DNA of 64,000 nucleotides from Zoogloea sp. Its GTDB lineage: Bacteria > Pseudomonadota > Gammaproteobacteria > Burkholderiales > Rhodocyclaceae. The translations under genes were made by a program, and so were the position numbers. Location: positions 378,545 through 442,544 of the forward strand of contig NZ_JAKLLN010000001.1 in the NCBI RefSeq assembly GCF_023150065.1, in the 5' to 3' direction. The notes beneath the pieces are model-generated. The model was not told where the DNA came from and ran no database searches. It worked only from the letters and a program-made list of their open reading frames with translations. Shown one piece after another: positions 1-9,959 of the stretch (its first letter is position 1; each line of letters starts with the position of its first letter).

Positions 1-41
1 GACTCTCCGGCCTTGTCTCCATAATCTACGGATCACATTTC

Positions 42-1034
42 ATGAACACTGAGGTCATAGACATGAATAGCCGGCCCCTCGATACCGCCCCGCCGGTACG
101 CAAGCCGGTGAATCAGATGGGTTCGAGGATCTTCGGTGGCCTGTCCATGTTGTTCGCGCTGCTGGCCCTGATCCTGCTGGCCGGGATCATCGTGGCGCTG
201 ACGATCGAATCGATGCCGAGCCTGAAGGCTTTCGGGCCGGCCTTCCTGTTTTCCACGGAGTGGAATCCGCCCGCCGAGCAGTTCGGGGCCCTGATCCCCA
301 TCTACGGCACCCTGGTGACCTCCATCATCGCCCTGGTCATCGCCGTGCCGGTCAGTTTCGGCATCGCCCTTTTCCTGACCGAACTCTCGCCCCTGTGGTT
401 GCGCCGTCCCCTGGGCACGGCCGTCGAGCTGCTGGCGGCCGTTCCGTCCATCGTCTTCGGCATGTGGGGCCTGCTGATCTTCGCCCCGATCTTCGCCGAA
501 TACATCCAGCCGCTCCTCAGGGCCACGCTGGGTCAGCTGCCCTTCATCGGCCAGCTCTTCTCCGGTCCGTCCCTGGGCATCGGCCTGTTGTGTGCAGGCG
601 TCATCCTGGCGGTCATGATCATCCCCTACATCGCTTCGGTGATGCGTGACGTGTTTGAAGTCACCCCGGCGATGCTCAAGGAATCGGCTTACGGCCTCGG
701 CTGTACCACCTGGGAAGTGATGTGGCGTGTTGTGCTGCCCTACACCAAGAACGGTGTGGTGGGCGGCATCATGCTCGGCCTCGGCCGCGCCCTGGGGGAG
801 ACCATGGCGGTCACCTTCGTCATCGGCAACACCAACTTCCTGTCCACGGCGTCGCTGTTCGCGCCGGGCAACAGCATCACCTCGGCCCTGGCCAACGAGT
901 TTGCGGAGGCCGAGCGTGGCCTGCACACCGCCTCGCTGATGGAACTGGGCCTGATCCTGTTCGTCATCACGCTGATCGTGCTGGTGCTCTCCAAGCTCCT
1001 GCTGCTCCGCCTGTCCGCCAACGAAGGACGCTGA
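42..1034 (+). CDS. pstC: Phosphate ABC transporter permease PstC
   Basis: This is an inner-membrane permease subunit of the high-affinity phosphate importer PstSCAB. The 330-residue protein has a hydrophobic first segment near residues 33-55 and several further membrane segments. It carries the binding-protein-dependent transport (EAA-type) loop around residues 205-255, including [17 protein letters not shown]. The start is the first ATG of the open frame; a second ATG seven codons downstream (MNSRPLD) is an alternative. pstA follows after 3 bases and pstB after that, so the three form an operon. The pstS binding protein would lie to the left, outside the window. Confidence 0.95.
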   Translation: MNTEVIDMNSRPLDTAPPVRKPVNQMGSRIFGGLSMLFALLALILLAGIIVALTIESMPSLKAFGPAFLFSTEWNPPAEQFGALIPIYGTLVTSIIALVIAVPVSFGIALFLTELSPLWLRRPLGTAVELLAAVPSIVFGMWGLLIFAPIFAEYIQPLLRATLGQLPFIGQLFSGPSLGIGLLCAGVILAVMIIPYIASVMRDVFEVTPAMLKESAYGLGCTTWEVMWRVVLPYTKNGVVGGIMLGLGRALGETMAVTFVIGNTNFLSTASLFAPGNSITSALANEFAEAERGLHTASLMELGLILFVITLIVLVLSKLLLLRLSANEGR

Positions 1035-1037
1035 TCC

Positions 1038-1880
1038 ATGGAACTTCTCGCCCGTCGCAAATTGACCAACCAGATCGCCCTTGGCATGTCCATGGCGGCG
1101 ATGGCCTTCGGCCTGTTCTGGCTGGCCTGGATCCTGGTCACCGTGATCCAGCTGGGGATCGATGGCCTGTCCCTGTCCCTCTTCACCGAAATGACCCCGC
1201 CGCCCGGGGCCGAAACCGGCGGTCTGGCCAACGCCATCGTCGGCAGCCTGATCCTGGTCGGGCTCGGCACCCTGGTCGGTACGCCCATCGGCATCATGGC
1301 TGGCATCTACCTGGCGGAATACGGTCGTTTCACCCTGCTTGGCCGGGTGACCCGCTTCGTCAATGACCTGCTGCTGTCGGCCCCGTCCATCGTCATCGGC
1401 CTCTTCGTCTATGCGGTGATCGTCGCCACCACCGGCAAGTTTTCCGCCTGGTCGGGCGCCGTGGCCCTGGCCCTGCTGGTTCTGCCCATCGTGGTCCGCA
1501 CCACCGAGAACATGCTGATGCTGGTGCCGGGCTCCCTGCGGGAAGCGGCTTTCGCCCTGGGGGCGCCCAAGCATGTGGTGATCCGCAAGGTGACCCTGCG
1601 CGCCGCGCGCAGCGGGGTGGTGACCGGGGTGCTGCTGGCCGTGGCGCGTATTGCCGGCGAGACCGCGCCGCTGCTCTTCACCGCCCTGTCGAACCAGTTC
1701 TGGAGCGTCGATCTGAACGAGCCGATGGCGAACCTGCCGGTGACGATCTTCAAGTTCGCCATGAGCCCCTTCGAAGACTGGCAGCGTCTGGCCTGGGCCG
1801 GCGTGCTGCTGATCACCCTGGGTGTCCTTGGTCTCAACATTATTGCCCGCGTGATGTTCCGCGCCGAAAAACTCCATTAA
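1038..1880 (+). CDS. pstA: Phosphate ABC transporter permease PstA
   Basis: This is the second permease of the phosphate importer and pairs with PstC. It is 280 residues long, the usual size for PstA. It has about six hydrophobic segments and the conserved stretch [19 protein letters not shown] followed by [14 protein letters not shown], which contacts the ATPase PstB. Only three bases separate it from pstC, so the two are probably translationally coupled. pstB begins 12 bases downstream. Confidence 0.95.
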   Translation: MELLARRKLTNQIALGMSMAAMAFGLFWLAWILVTVIQLGIDGLSLSLFTEMTPPPGAETGGLANAIVGSLILVGLGTLVGTPIGIMAGIYLAEYGRFTLLGRVTRFVNDLLLSAPSIVIGLFVYAVIVATTGKFSAWSGAVALALLVLPIVVRTTENMLMLVPGSLREAAFALGAPKHVVIRKVTLRAARSGVVTGVLLAVARIAGETAPLLFTALSNQFWSVDLNEPMANLPVTIFKFAMSPFEDWQRLAWAGVLLITLGVLGLNIIARVMFRAEKLH

Positions 1881-1892
1881 AAGAGTCTTCCC

Positions 1893-2687
1893 ATGCAAGC
1901 AGCCAATCAATCCAAGCAGAGCGTCATCACGGGTCCGGCACAGATTGCTTTCCGGAACTTCAACTTCTACTACGGCGAGTTCCTGGCGCTGAAGAACATC
2001 AACTTCGAGATGGAGAAGAACAAGGTCACGGCCTTCATCGGACCTTCCGGCTGTGGCAAATCCACGCTGCTTCGCACCATCAACCGGATGTACGACCTTT
2101 ACCCCAACCAGCGGGCCGAGGGCGAGATCCTGCTCAACGACGAGAACCTGCTGAGCCCCAAGGTGGACGTCACCACCCTGCGGGCGCGGGTGGGCATGGT
2201 GTTCCAGAAGCCGACGCCTTTCCCCATGTCGATCTTCGACAACATCGCCTTCGGTGTCTCCCTGCACGAAAAGCTCAGCCGCGCCGAGCTGGAGGAGCGG
2301 GTCCAGTGGGCGCTGGTGAAGGCCGCCCTGTGGCCCGAGGTGAAGGACAAGCTGCACCAGAGCGGCATGAGCCTGTCCGGTGGTCAGCAGCAGCGTCTGT
2401 GCATCGCTCGCGGCATCGCGGTCAAGCCCGAGGTGCTGCTGCTCGACGAGCCGACCTCGGCCCTCGACCCGATCTCCACCTCGCGCATCGAAGAGCTGGT
2501 GATCGAGCTGAAGAACGACTTCACCATCGTCATCGTGACCCACAACATGCAGCAGGCGGCCCGGATCTCCGACTACACCGCCTACATGTACCTGGGCGAG
2601 CTGATCGAGTACGGCGTGACCGACGAGCTCTTCCTGCGTCCGAAGAAGAAGGAAACCGAGGACTACATCACCGGCCGTTTCGGCTGA
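1893..2687 (+). CDS. pstB: Phosphate ABC transporter ATP-binding protein PstB
   Basis: This is the ATPase of the PstSCAB phosphate importer. All ABC motifs are present in order: Walker [10 protein letters not shown] near residue 50, ABC signature [14 protein letters not shown] near 165, Walker [13 protein letters not shown] near 185, and the switch histidine in [14 protein letters not shown] near 220. The length (264 residues) is normal. It is the last gene of the pst operon in this window: a strong hairpin terminator follows about 70 bases later. No phoU follows directly. Confidence 0.96.
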   Translation: MQAANQSKQSVITGPAQIAFRNFNFYYGEFLALKNINFEMEKNKVTAFIGPSGCGKSTLLRTINRMYDLYPNQRAEGEILLNDENLLSPKVDVTTLRARVGMVFQKPTPFPMSIFDNIAFGVSLHEKLSRAELEERVQWALVKAALWPEVKDKLHQSGMSLSGGQQQRLCIARGIAVKPEVLLLDEPTSALDPISTSRIEELVIELKNDFTIVIVTHNMQQAARISDYTAYMYLGELIEYGVTDELFLRPKKKETEDYITGRFG

Positions 2688-2758
2688 TGGCCGCGCCGCC
2701 CCAGAGGCCGAAAGGTTCTCCGGGGCGGGCGAAGCGGATCGGATTTCGATGTACTGGA

Positions 2759-2793
2759 GGACACCTGCCTGTTGCCGGGCGGGTGTCCTTTTT
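2759..2793 (+). terminator. Rho-independent terminator of the pst operon
   Basis: An 11-bp stem (5' arm 2759-2769, 3' arm 2778-2788, one G-U pair) with an 8-base loop is followed by five T residues. It lies downstream of pstB and faces rightward. Confidence 0.85.
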
Positions 2794-2832
2794 CATTGTT
2801 TCGGTGTTCTGTCGGTGCGGATTGCGGCCCCA

Positions 2833-2863
2833 CCAAAAACAAACGGCGCCCGAAGGCGCCGTT
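2833..2863 (-). terminator. Rho-independent terminator of the phasin gene
   Basis: A perfect 9-bp stem AACGGCGCC/GGCGCCGTT with a CGAA loop is followed, on the minus strand, by TTGTTTTTGG. It sits just past the phasin stop codon. With the pst terminator it forms a convergent terminator pair between the two units. Confidence 0.85.
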
Positions 2864-2885
2864 GGCTACTGCAGGATCGCGCCGA

Positions 2886-3389
2886 TTACTTCTTCGGGGT
2901 GATCTTGGTGAAGGCCTGGAAGGCTTCGGTGGAGGCCTTGGTCATCTGCTCGTAAGCGGCACGGGCGGTGTCCATGGCGCTCTGGATGGAACCCAGGGCG
3001 TTGTTGTCGCCGATCGGCATGCCCTTGAACATCTTCTGCAGGGACTCGAACATGTCCTGGCCGCCGCCGGTGAGCTGCTCGCTGACCATCTTGCCGACTT
3101 CGGCCTGGGTCTTGGAGGTGATCTCGGCGATCTCGCGGGCACAGGAGAGCATCTTTTCGGTGGTGGCCTGGGCGTAGGATGTACGCAGGTTCAGGGCTTC
3201 GGCCGGATCCTTGACGGTGGAGAGGGCCTTGGCGTTGGCCACGCCTTCTTCAAACAGGGACTTGGCGGTGCCGACCTGCAGCTCCATGATGCGCTGGGAG
3301 TTTTCGATCGACAGCTGGGCGAGGCGCATGGCGGCCTCGAGGTTCTTTTTCTGGATCTCGTTGAATTGCTGTTCTTGCTTGGTCGCCAT
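2886..3389 (-). CDS. phaP: Phasin family protein (PHA granule-associated)
   Basis: The protein is 167 residues, alpha-helical and lacks a signal peptide. It begins MATKQEQQFNEIQKKNLEAA and matches the phasin_2-type polyhydroxyalkanoate granule proteins of betaproteobacteria. These proteins coat PHA granules in the cytoplasm. The ATG at 3389 is preferred because GGAG lies 8 bases upstream; an in-frame GTG 12 bases earlier would overlap that ribosome-binding site. The gene is monocistronic with its own terminator. The assignment rests on the overall pattern of amphipathic helices with conserved Q/E/A residues and on length. Confidence 0.85.
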   Translation of the reverse strand: MATKQEQQFNEIQKKNLEAAMRLAQLSIENSQRIMELQVGTAKSLFEEGVANAKALSTVKDPAEALNLRTSYAQATTEKMLSCAREIAEITSKTQAEVGKMVSEQLTGGGQDMFESLQKMFKGMPIGDNNALGSIQSAMDTARAAYEQMTKASTEAFQAFTKITPKK

Positions 3390-3530
3390 AGTTTTCTCCA
3401 CACATTGTTGTTGAACAGTTAGAGACGCAGATCTGTTGTCTCCCGCAGCCTCTTGCCAAAAACGATATCACACGCTCATGCACCGAGAAGGGGCGTTGCA
3501 TAAAAAAATGATGCTTTTGTTGAATTATGT

Positions 3531-3559
3531 TGCAGCGCAACAACAGGTGTTGCGCTGCA
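3531..3559. repeat. 12-bp perfect inverted repeat between CoA-transferase and phasin genes
   Basis: Arms TGCAGCGCAACA (3531-3542) and TGTTGCGCTGCA (3548-3559) flank a 5-base loop. The structure lies just past the CoA-transferase stop codon and about 140 bases upstream of the phasin start. No T-run follows in either direction, so it is either a weak terminator or a binding site. The TGC/GCA-rich arms would suit a PhaR-type phasin repressor, but that is a guess. Confidence 0.5.
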
Positions 3560-3564
3560 GCCCC

Positions 3565-5568
3565 TTATTGAGGCCTGGAGAGACCGGCGCGGGCCTCTTC
3601 GGCCGAGTCGAAGATCTCCGGCGCCAGGTGGCGGGCTGACAGCGCGTTACCCAGCCTGGCCCGCAGGAAGGTGTTGGTGGCGTAGCGGGTGACCTGGCTG
3701 TAACGGCGTTCCATCAGGCCCTGGATCATGCTGGTGTAAGGCTCGAGCAGGTCGTCCTGGATGTCGAAGCCATGGTAGTTGACTACCGCCGGCACCTTGC
3801 GGCCGAGGGGGGCGAGGATGTCCTCGATGTGGCTGCGGATCTCCTCGATCTCGGCGGCCTTGCGCAGGCGAAGGTTCTCGAAGTCGATGAAAAAGATGTT
3901 TTGCGCCGCGTCAAAATGGAAGCGCGAGGCGAGCGGGGCCGCCACGATCGTGCTGCGCAGGTCCATGGCTTCGTCGCGGAAGATGCGCGGGTCCATGGTG
4001 CGCGGCGTGCCGCGGATGACGGGCTTGAAGCGCATGTGGGCGAGGATGTCGCGTTCGATGTCCACCCCGGGCGCCACCTCGGTGAGTTCAACGCCGTCAG
4101 GGGTCAGTTCGAACACGCAGCGTTCGGTGATGTAGAGCACCGGCTGTTTGCGACGCAGGGCCTCGGGACCGCTGAAGGTGCGGTGCTCCACCTCCTGGAC
4201 GAACTTCACGGCCTTGCCTTCCACCAGGATCTTCAGCTGCCCGCTGTCGAGGCCAACCTCCAGCCCGCCGGCCGTGAAGGTGCCGACGAAGACCACCTTC
4301 TTGGCGTTCTGGCTGATGTTGATGAAGCCGCCGGCGCCGGTGAGCTTGGGCCCGAACTTGGAGACGTTGAGGTTGCCCTGCATGTCGGCCTGGGCCAGGC
4401 CCAGGAAGGCGATGTCCAGGCCGCCGCCGTCGTAGAAGTCGAACTGGCTGGGCTGATCGACGATGGCCGCGGTGTTGATGGCCGCGCCGAAGTTGAGGCC
4501 GCCCTGGGGGATGCCGCCGATCACGCCGGGTTCGGCGGTGAGGGTCATCAGGTCGATGATCCGCTCCTCGGCGGCCACCGCGGCGACGCCTTCGGGCATG
4601 CCGATGCCCAGGTTAACCACTGCGTTGGGGGTCAGCTCCATGGCGGCGCGGCGGGCGATGATCTTGCGCTCGCTCATCTCCATGGGTTCGAGGGAGGTGA
4701 CGGGTACCCGGATCTCGCCGGAGAAGGCCGGGTTGTACTGCTCCAGAAAGGTCTGCATGTGCCACTCGGGCTTCTCGGCCACCACGATGCAGTCCACCAG
4801 GATGCCGGGGATCTTCACCTGCCGGGGGCTGAGGGAGCCGGCCTCGGCGATGCGCTCCACCTGGGCGATGACGATGCCGCCGCTGTTTCGCGCCGCCATG
4901 GCGATGGCCTGGCCTTCGAGGGTCAGGGCTTCCTTCTCCATGGTGATGTTGCCGTCCGGGTCGGCGGTGGTGCCGCGGATGATGCCGACGCTGATGGGAA
5001 AGGCCTTGTAGAAGAGATACTCCTCGCCGTCGATCTCCATGACCCGCACCAGATCCTCGGTGGTACAGGCGTTGACCTTGCCGCCGCCAAAGCGCGGATC
5101 GACGAAGGTGCCCAGCCCGACCCGGGTGAGGGTGCCGGGCTTGCCGGCGGCGATGTCGCGATACAGATGGGTGATGACGCCCTGGGGCAGGTTGTAGCCC
5201 TCGATGCGGTTCGACACCGCCAGCTCCTGCAGGCGCGGCACCAGGCCCCAGTGGCCGCCGATCACCCGCTTCACCAGCCCCTCGTGGCCCAGGTGGTTGA
5301 GGCCCTTGTCCTTGCCGTCGCCCTGGCCGGCGCCGTACACCAGGGTCAGGCCGGCGGGCTGGCCGCGCCCCTTCGGGTCCTGCTCGCGGGTATCGAGGAA
5401 ATGCTGTTCCAGGGCGATGGCGATGTTCTCGGGAAAGCCGATGCCGACAAAGCCGGTGGTGGCCACCGTGTCGCCGGCGCGGATCAGCCGCACGGCGTCG
5501 GCGGCGCTGACGATCTTGCCGGTGTTGCGGCCCTGGGGACGCACGAAGTGCGGGGTTTTCTGGGTCAT
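3565..5568 (-). CDS. Acetate/propionate-type CoA-transferase (YdiF-like, fused alpha-beta)
   Basis: This is a 667-residue class I CoA-transferase with alpha-like and beta-like halves fused in one chain, as in propionate CoA-transferase and E. coli YdiF. It begins [13 protein letters not shown]. The beta-type half carries NLGIGMPEG and [14 protein letters not shown], the latter including the likely catalytic glutamate. A C-terminal region of roughly 130 residues ([20 protein letters not shown] onward) extends beyond the usual fold. The ATG at 5568 has AGGAGAGG just upstream; the open frame continues about 250 bases further, but that part overlaps the upstream regulator and is not credible. It is transcribed in the same direction as the V4R regulator and lies 89 bases behind it. 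The acyl substrates are unknown. Confidence 0.85.
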   Translation of the reverse strand: MTQKTPHFVRPQGRNTGKIVSAADAVRLIRAGDTVATTGFVGIGFPENIAIALEQHFLDTREQDPKGRGQPAGLTLVYGAGQGDGKDKGLNHLGHEGLVKRVIGGHWGLVPRLQELAVSNRIEGYNLPQGVITHLYRDIAAGKPGTLTRVGLGTFVDPRFGGGKVNACTTEDLVRVMEIDGEEYLFYKAFPISVGIIRGTTADPDGNITMEKEALTLEGQAIAMAARNSGGIVIAQVERIAEAGSLSPRQVKIPGILVDCIVVAEKPEWHMQTFLEQYNPAFSGEIRVPVTSLEPMEMSERKIIARRAAMELTPNAVVNLGIGMPEGVAAVAAEERIIDLMTLTAEPGVIGGIPQGGLNFGAAINTAAIVDQPSQFDFYDGGGLDIAFLGLAQADMQGNLNVSKFGPKLTGAGGFINISQNAKKVVFVGTFTAGGLEVGLDSGQLKILVEGKAVKFVQEVEHRTFSGPEALRRKQPVLYITERCVFELTPDGVELTEVAPGVDIERDILAHMRFKPVIRGTPRTMDPRIFRDEAMDLRSTIVAAPLASRFHFDAAQNIFFIDFENLRLRKAAEIEEIRSHIEDILAPLGRKVPAVVNYHGFDIQDDLLEPYTSMIQGLMERRYSQVTRYATNTFLRARLGNALSARHLAPEIFDSAEEARAGLSRPQ

Positions 5569-5632
5569 GGGTCCTCTCCTGTGGCGGCGCGTGCGGGGTC
5601 CCCGAACGATACCGAAAACCCAGTGGATCGTC

Positions 5633-5658
5633 ATGGCGGGCGGGCGCCCGCCCGCCAT
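5633..5658. repeat. 26-bp perfect palindrome after the regulator stop codon
   Basis: The sequence between 5633 and 5658 is its own reverse complement (ATGGCGGGCGGGC and its inverse), all G/C except the ends. It overlaps the first base of the regulator's stop codon. As RNA it would form a very stable stem on either strand. There is no T-run, so it may attenuate or process rather than terminate transcription into the CoA-transferase gene. Confidence 0.7.
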
Positions 5659-7478
5659 CACTCCGCGTCGCTGAGGATGCCCCGGCTCTTCAGGCGATAC
5701 AGCATCTGCGGGCGGGTGATGCCCAGGAGGCGGGCGGCGGCGGCCACGTTGCCCTGGGCCCGCCCGATGGCCCGCTTGAGGAGCAGGGTCTCGATCTCGT
5801 CCAGGGACACCTGCTCGCACTCGTCCGCCTCGTCGAGGAGCAGCTGCTGGACGCCGCGGCTGACCCGCTCGGCCTCCCGGTCGTGGGTGAGGTCGGCAAT
5901 GAAGGTGGACGGGTCGACGGCCACCAGCCGGCCGTCCCGGTTGATGGCGAAGCGCTGCTCGGTGAAGCGTTCGCCGCTGGTGAACAGGTGCGGGGCGTCG
6001 ATGGCCCCCTCCGGCGGGGCCAGGATCACGCCCCGCTCGATGACGTTCTCCATCTCCCGGATGTTGCCCGGCCAGTCGTAGGACAGCATCGCGTCCACCG
6101 CCCGCTGGGTGAAACCGGTCTGGCTGCGCTCGTGGCGGGTGTTGAACTTGTTGAGGAAGTGGTTCATCAGCAGCGGGATGTCCTCACGGCGTTCGCGCAG
6201 GGGAATGATGCGCACCGGAAACACGTTGAGGCGGAAGAACAGATCCTCGCGGAAGCGCCCGGCCTTCACCTCGTCGCGCAGGTCCACGTTGGTGGCGGCG
6301 ATTACCCGCACATCCACCTTGCGGGTCTGGGCGTCGCCCAGGCGCTCGATCTCGCCCTCCTGCAGGGCGCGCAGTAGCTTGCCCTGGGCGCTGGCGGTGA
6401 GGGTGCCGATCTCGTCGAGAAAGAGGGTGCCGCCGTTGGCCCGCTCGAAGCGGCCCAGGCGGCTCTGCAGGGCGCCGGTGAAGGCGCCGCGCTCGACCCC
6501 GAACAGCTCCGACTCGATGAGCTGCTCGGGGATGGCCGCGCAGTTGACGGCCACGAAGGGCTTGTCGGCCCGGTTGCTGAGGCGGTGCAGGGTACGCGAG
6601 AACACCTCCTTGCCGACACCGCTTTCCCCCAGGAAGAGCACCGTGGCCCGGGTGGGGGCAACCTTGCGGACCAGGTGCATCACGGTGTTGAAGCTCGGCG
6701 ACACCCCCACCGGCATGTCGGGCTGCGGGTTCTCGCCCCGTGGCAGGATCAGCTCGCAGCTGGGGCGGGGCGGGGCAGGGGAGTGATCGGGGCGCAGGAT
6801 GTCGGCTTCCATGAAGCGCTGGTCCTGCAGGGCATCGGGGCCCCACTCATCCAGGGGCTTGCCGACGATGCGGCAGATCTGGTGCCCCATCGACTGGCAT
6901 TCGACTTCCCGGTACAGGATCGGCCGGCCCATGAACTCCGATGAGTAGCCCGAGGCGTAGCCGATCTGCATCCAGCAGGCCGGCTCGGTGCCGATGGAAA
7001 AGTGGCGGATGTGCTCCTCGTCCTCCACCGGGCTCGACCACAGGAACTCGCCGTAGTGGGTGCCTTTCTCCACATCGCATTCCATGCGCACCGCCTGGGA
7101 CATGCCGATGCCCTCCAGGCAGTGCATCTGCGGGCCCACCGCGAACATGTCGCGGATCGGCGTCCTGGAGCGGATCTTGCGGGCCAGGCGGGCGTCGTTG
7201 ACGCCGGCGTGGTAGCCCATGCGGGTCATCAGGCAGCGCGCCACATCCAGGCCCAGGTTGTCGATGATCTCCTTGCGCAGCATGCCGAGGGACGAGGCAT
7301 GGATCAGCAGCATGCGCTGATCGTCCAGCCAGATCCGCCCGTCGGTGGTGGAGAAGTGCAGGCGCCCGATCAGATCGGCCAGCTCCGGGAAGGGCACGGT
7401 CGTTTCGTCCTGGGGCGCTGGCGGTGGCGTGATCGGCTTGTCTGCCCCGGTCCGGTCGGCGCGGCTGCCTGTTTTCAT
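5658..7478 (-). CDS. XylR/DmpR-type sigma-54 activator with V4R sensor (ben side)
   Basis: This is a 606-residue sigma-54-dependent activator. An N-terminal XylR_N/V4R aromatic-sensing region includes the [24 protein letters not shown] block. It is followed by an AAA+ domain with Walker [11 protein letters not shown] (around residue 281) and the sigma-54-contacting loop GAFTGA (around 330), and a C-terminal Fis-type helix-turn-helix ending near [19 protein letters not shown]. The ATG at 7478 is chosen for the GGGAGAGAC ribosome-binding site; earlier in-frame ATGs exist. It is divergent from benABCD, with an enhancer-like site 92 bases from its start, so it probably activates the ben operon in response to an aromatic effector. 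DmpR/XylR relatives are about 560 residues; this one has about 40 extra N-terminal residues. Confidence 0.9.
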   Translation of the reverse strand: MKTGSRADRTGADKPITPPPAPQDETTVPFPELADLIGRLHFSTTDGRIWLDDQRMLLIHASSLGMLRKEIIDNLGLDVARCLMTRMGYHAGVNDARLARKIRSRTPIRDMFAVGPQMHCLEGIGMSQAVRMECDVEKGTHYGEFLWSSPVEDEEHIRHFSIGTEPACWMQIGYASGYSSEFMGRPILYREVECQSMGHQICRIVGKPLDEWGPDALQDQRFMEADILRPDHSPAPPRPSCELILPRGENPQPDMPVGVSPSFNTVMHLVRKVAPTRATVLFLGESGVGKEVFSRTLHRLSNRADKPFVAVNCAAIPEQLIESELFGVERGAFTGALQSRLGRFERANGGTLFLDEIGTLTASAQGKLLRALQEGEIERLGDAQTRKVDVRVIAATNVDLRDEVKAGRFREDLFFRLNVFPVRIIPLRERREDIPLLMNHFLNKFNTRHERSQTGFTQRAVDAMLSYDWPGNIREMENVIERGVILAPPEGAIDAPHLFTSGERFTEQRFAINRDGRLVAVDPSTFIADLTHDREAERVSRGVQQLLLDEADECEQVSLDEIETLLLKRAIGRAQGNVAAAARLLGITRPQMLYRLKSRGILSDAE

Positions 7479-7569
7479 GGTGTCTCTCCCCATCATTTTT
7501 CGGTGTGTTCCCGGGAGTGCATGCATTGATGCACTCGTTGCCGGTGCCGGATTGCCGGAATTAAATCAT

Positions 7570-7585
7570 TTGATCTAGTGATTCA
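7570..7585. promoter_or_regulatory. Upstream activating sequence for a XylR/DmpR-type activator
   Basis: TTGATCTAGTGATTCA resembles the known XylR/DmpR enhancer consensus TTGATCAATTGATCAA. It lies about 130 bases upstream of the sigma-54 promoter at 7699, the normal enhancer distance. A closer match sits upstream of dmpK at 40314. Confidence 0.6.
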
Positions 7586-7612
7586 CTAAATCTTTGTTTT
7601 GCTGCATTGCGG

Positions 7613-7633
7613 CGAGATTTTATATAAATCTCG
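7613..7633. promoter_or_regulatory. Candidate GntR-type operator (21-bp dyad), ben copy
   Basis: This is a perfect inverted repeat CGAGATTT-N5-AAATCTCG. It lies between the enhancer-like site and the sigma-54 promoter of the ben operon. The CGA cores are 19 bases apart. It is the best copy of an element found in six aromatic-gene control regions of this window. Confidence 0.6.
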
Positions 7634-7698
7634 AGAAAAATGCCGAAGGCCGCATGGATGCTGGGATTCCCCTTTGGGCCGGCTCCTGCGCAAAAGCC

Positions 7699-7715
7699 TT
7701 GGCACGCTTTCTGCT
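7699..7715 (+). promoter_or_regulatory. Sigma-54 promoter of the ben operon
   Basis: TTGGCACGCTTTCTGCT matches the -24/-12 consensus TGGCAC-N5-TTGC with a single change in the -12 element. GG and GC are exactly 10 bases apart. It points toward benA, about 320 bases downstream. The adjacent sigma-54 activator gene supports it. Confidence 0.7.
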
Positions 7716-8033
7716 GAAAGGGATGCAGGCAGGGTGGCAAATCAACGGGATGCACCACAACACAAAGGGCACCCGCCACCTGACAAGAAACGGCACCGCC
7801 AGGCACAGGGCGGCAAGAAACAAAACGGAGACTCTCACCATGCGCTACCCCGATCACCTCCCCGGCCCGTCCTGACGGGCCCTTGGCCGGACACCCCGCC
7901 CGGCCCCTTTTATTCCCCCTTGCCAGACCACTCGCCAGGTGCCCGTGCACCGGGCAGGGACCGGTCTTGCCCGATGAAACGCAGCACCGTGCCCCTCGGG
8001 GCGCATTCCTTCAAACCTGAATCGAAAGAGGAG

Positions 8034-9410
8034 ATGAGCGTGACCCAGATCCGCCAAGACCAGTTCAGCACCCTCGCCAAGCTCGACGCGATGCTTGAAG
8101 AGGATCCCGCCAATCACATCTACCGCCTGGACCGGGCGGCGTTTACCGACGAGGAGCTGTTCGAGCTGGAGATGAAGCACATCTTCGAGGGCAACTGGAT
8201 CTACTTGGCCCACGAGAGCCAGATCCCGAAGGAGAACGACTACTTCACCGTGCATATGGGCCGCCAGCCGGTGATGATCACCCGGGACAAGACCGGCACG
8301 CTCCACGCCCATCTCAACACCTGCACCCACCGGGGCGCCCAGCTCGCCCGCCACAAGAAGGGCAACAAGTCGAGCTTCACCTGCCCCTTCCATGGCTGGA
8401 CCTTCAGCAACGCCGGCAAGCTCCTCAAGGTCAAGGACCAGACTCCCGACGCGGGTTACCCCGAGGGCTTCAACTGCAAGGGCAGCCACGACCTCGTCAA
8501 GGTGGCCCGCTTCGAGAGCTACAAGGGCTTCCTGTTCGGCAGCCTCAACCCCGACGTGCTGCCCCTGGAGGAGCACCTGGGCGAAGCCGCCAAGATCATC
8601 GACATGATCGTCGACCAGGCCCCCGAGGGCATCGAGGTGCTGCGCGGCTCCGGCTCGTATGTGTTCGACGCCAACTGGAAGCTGCAGGCCGAGAACGGCG
8701 CCGACGGCTACCACGTGACCGCGGTGCACTGGAACTACGCCGCCACCCAGGGCCGCCGCACCGCCGACGGCAAGGTGGACACCATCAAGGCCATGAGCGC
8801 CGGTGGCTGGGCGCGCAAGGGGGGCGGCTTCTACTCCTTCAAGCACGGCCACATGCTGCTGTGGACCAACTGGGCCAACCCCGAAGACCGCCCCCTGTGG
8901 GCCAAGCGCGACGAGTGGGTGGAGAAGTTCGGCGAGGCCAAGGCCGACTGGATGCTGGGCAAGTCCCGCAACCTGTGCCTCTACCCCAACGTGTATCTGA
9001 TGGACCAGTTCAGCTCCCAGATCCGCGTGCTGCGCCCCATCTCGGTGGACAAGACCGAGGCCACCATCTACTGCATCGCCCCCAAGGGCGAAGCCCCCGA
9101 AGCCCGTGCCCGCCGCCTGCGCCAGTACGAGGACTTCTTCAACGCCACCGGCATGGCCACCCCCGACGACCTGGAAGAGTTCCGCTCCTGCCAGCAGGGC
9201 TTCAACGCCCGCGCCGTCAAGTGGAACGACATGACCCGAGGTGCCACCCACTGGGTCCAGGGCGCCGATGACAACGCCCGGGTGATCGGCCTCGCGCCGG
9301 AGCTCAGCGGTGTCAAGACCGAAGACGAAGGCCTGTACGTGATCCAGCACCAGTACTGGCTCGAAGCCATGAAGAAGGCCGCCGAGGCCGAACAGAAGGG
9401 AGCCCTGTGA
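8034..9410 (+). CDS. benA: Benzoate 1,2-dioxygenase large (alpha) subunit
   Basis: This is the oxygenase alpha subunit that dihydroxylates benzoate to its cis-1,2-diol. Rieske ligands are visible as C97-T-H99 and C117-P-F-H120 ([20 protein letters not shown]). The mononuclear iron site is [12 protein letters not shown] with D224, H227 and H232. The length is 458 residues, close to known BenA/XylX. The ATG at 8034 has AAAGAGGAG just upstream; the open frame extends further 5' but lacks family similarity there. Its stop codon overlaps the benB start, so the subunits are translationally coupled. Substituted benzoates (XylX-type, toluate) are an alternative substrate. Confidence 0.95.
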   Translation: MSVTQIRQDQFSTLAKLDAMLEEDPANHIYRLDRAAFTDEELFELEMKHIFEGNWIYLAHESQIPKENDYFTVHMGRQPVMITRDKTGTLHAHLNTCTHRGAQLARHKKGNKSSFTCPFHGWTFSNAGKLLKVKDQTPDAGYPEGFNCKGSHDLVKVARFESYKGFLFGSLNPDVLPLEEHLGEAAKIIDMIVDQAPEGIEVLRGSGSYVFDANWKLQAENGADGYHVTAVHWNYAATQGRRTADGKVDTIKAMSAGGWARKGGGFYSFKHGHMLLWTNWANPEDRPLWAKRDEWVEKFGEAKADWMLGKSRNLCLYPNVYLMDQFSSQIRVLRPISVDKTEATIYCIAPKGEAPEARARRLRQYEDFFNATGMATPDDLEEFRSCQQGFNARAVKWNDMTRGATHWVQGADDNARVIGLAPELSGVKTEDEGLYVIQHQYWLEAMKKAAEAEQKGAL

Positions 9411-9895
9411 TGCTGACCTACGAAGCCATTCAAACCTTCCTGTACCAGGAAGCCCGTGCCCTTGACGACCGCCGCTGGAACGACTGGCTGGCCTTCTACG
9501 CCGACGACGTGGAGTTCTGGATGCCGTCCTGGGATGACGACGACACCCTGACCACCGACCCGAACAACGAAGTCTCGCTGATCTACTACGCCTGCAAGCA
9601 GGGCCTGGAGGACCGGGTCTTCCGCATCGAGACCGAGCGCTCCAGCGCCACCATCCCCGACACCCGCACCGGCCACGCCATCAGCAACGTGGAAGTGCTG
9701 TCCCGGGAGGAGGGCGAGATCCGCGTGCGCTTCAACTGGACCACCCACAGCTTCCGCTACGACCTGGTGGACACCTACTTCGGCACCTCCGAATACACCC
9801 TCGACGTGCGCGGGCCCCAGCCGCTGATCACGCGCAAGTACGTGGTCCTGAAGAACGACCACATCCATCACGTGCTGGACATCTACCACATCTGA
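9410..9895 (+). CDS. benB: Benzoate 1,2-dioxygenase small (beta) subunit
   Basis: This 161-residue ring-hydroxylating dioxygenase beta subunit begins [20 protein letters not shown] and has the normal length. It contributes to the alpha3beta3 oxygenase but has no cofactor. The ATG at 9410 overlaps the benA stop (TGATG). A GTG one codon earlier is unlikely to be used. A GC-rich stem-loop follows before benC. Confidence 0.94.
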   Translation: MLTYEAIQTFLYQEARALDDRRWNDWLAFYADDVEFWMPSWDDDDTLTTDPNNEVSLIYYACKQGLEDRVFRIETERSSATIPDTRTGHAISNVEVLSREEGEIRVRFNWTTHSFRYDLVDTYFGTSEYTLDVRGPQPLITRKYVVLKNDHIHHVLDIYHI

Positions 9896-9900
9896 TGAGC

Positions 9901-9926
9901 AGGGCCCGCCCAGGCGGGCGGGCCCT
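9901..9926 (+). other. Stem-loop in the benB-benC gap
   Basis: 10-bp arms AGGGCCCGCC and GGCGGGCCCT flank a 6-base loop. No T-run follows on the coding strand, so it is more likely an RNA-stability or processing hairpin within the operon than a terminator. Confidence 0.55.
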
Positions 9927-9959
9927 CGCAGACCGAAAAAACAACAGAGGGGAAAGACC

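Larger units (their letters stand above)
7479..8033. promoter_or_regulatory. Divergent control region between V4R regulator and benA
   Basis: This 555-base gap has no convincing gene. From left to right it holds an enhancer-like site for a DmpR/XylR activator (7570), a TCGA-core dyad operator (7613-7633), a sigma-54 promoter (7699) and a roughly 300-base leader up to benA. The first part (7560-7640) is strikingly AT-rich against the GC-rich background. Confidence 0.7.

Noticed and set aside
33-2543. An 836-codon minus-strand open frame across pstCAB
   Set aside because: It is opposite three well-recognised genes, and its translation is rich in Q, G, D, H with no family features.
3390-3480. 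TTGGCAAGAGGCTGC upstream of the phasin gene as a sigma-54 promoter
   Set aside because: GG and GC are 9 rather than 10 bases apart, which inactivates such promoters, and no activator site was seen.
7599-8033. Extended start for benA far upstream of the ATG at 8034
   Set aside because: The extension covers the sigma-54 promoter region and has no similarity to dioxygenase alpha subunits. The ATG at 8034 has a good ribosome-binding site.
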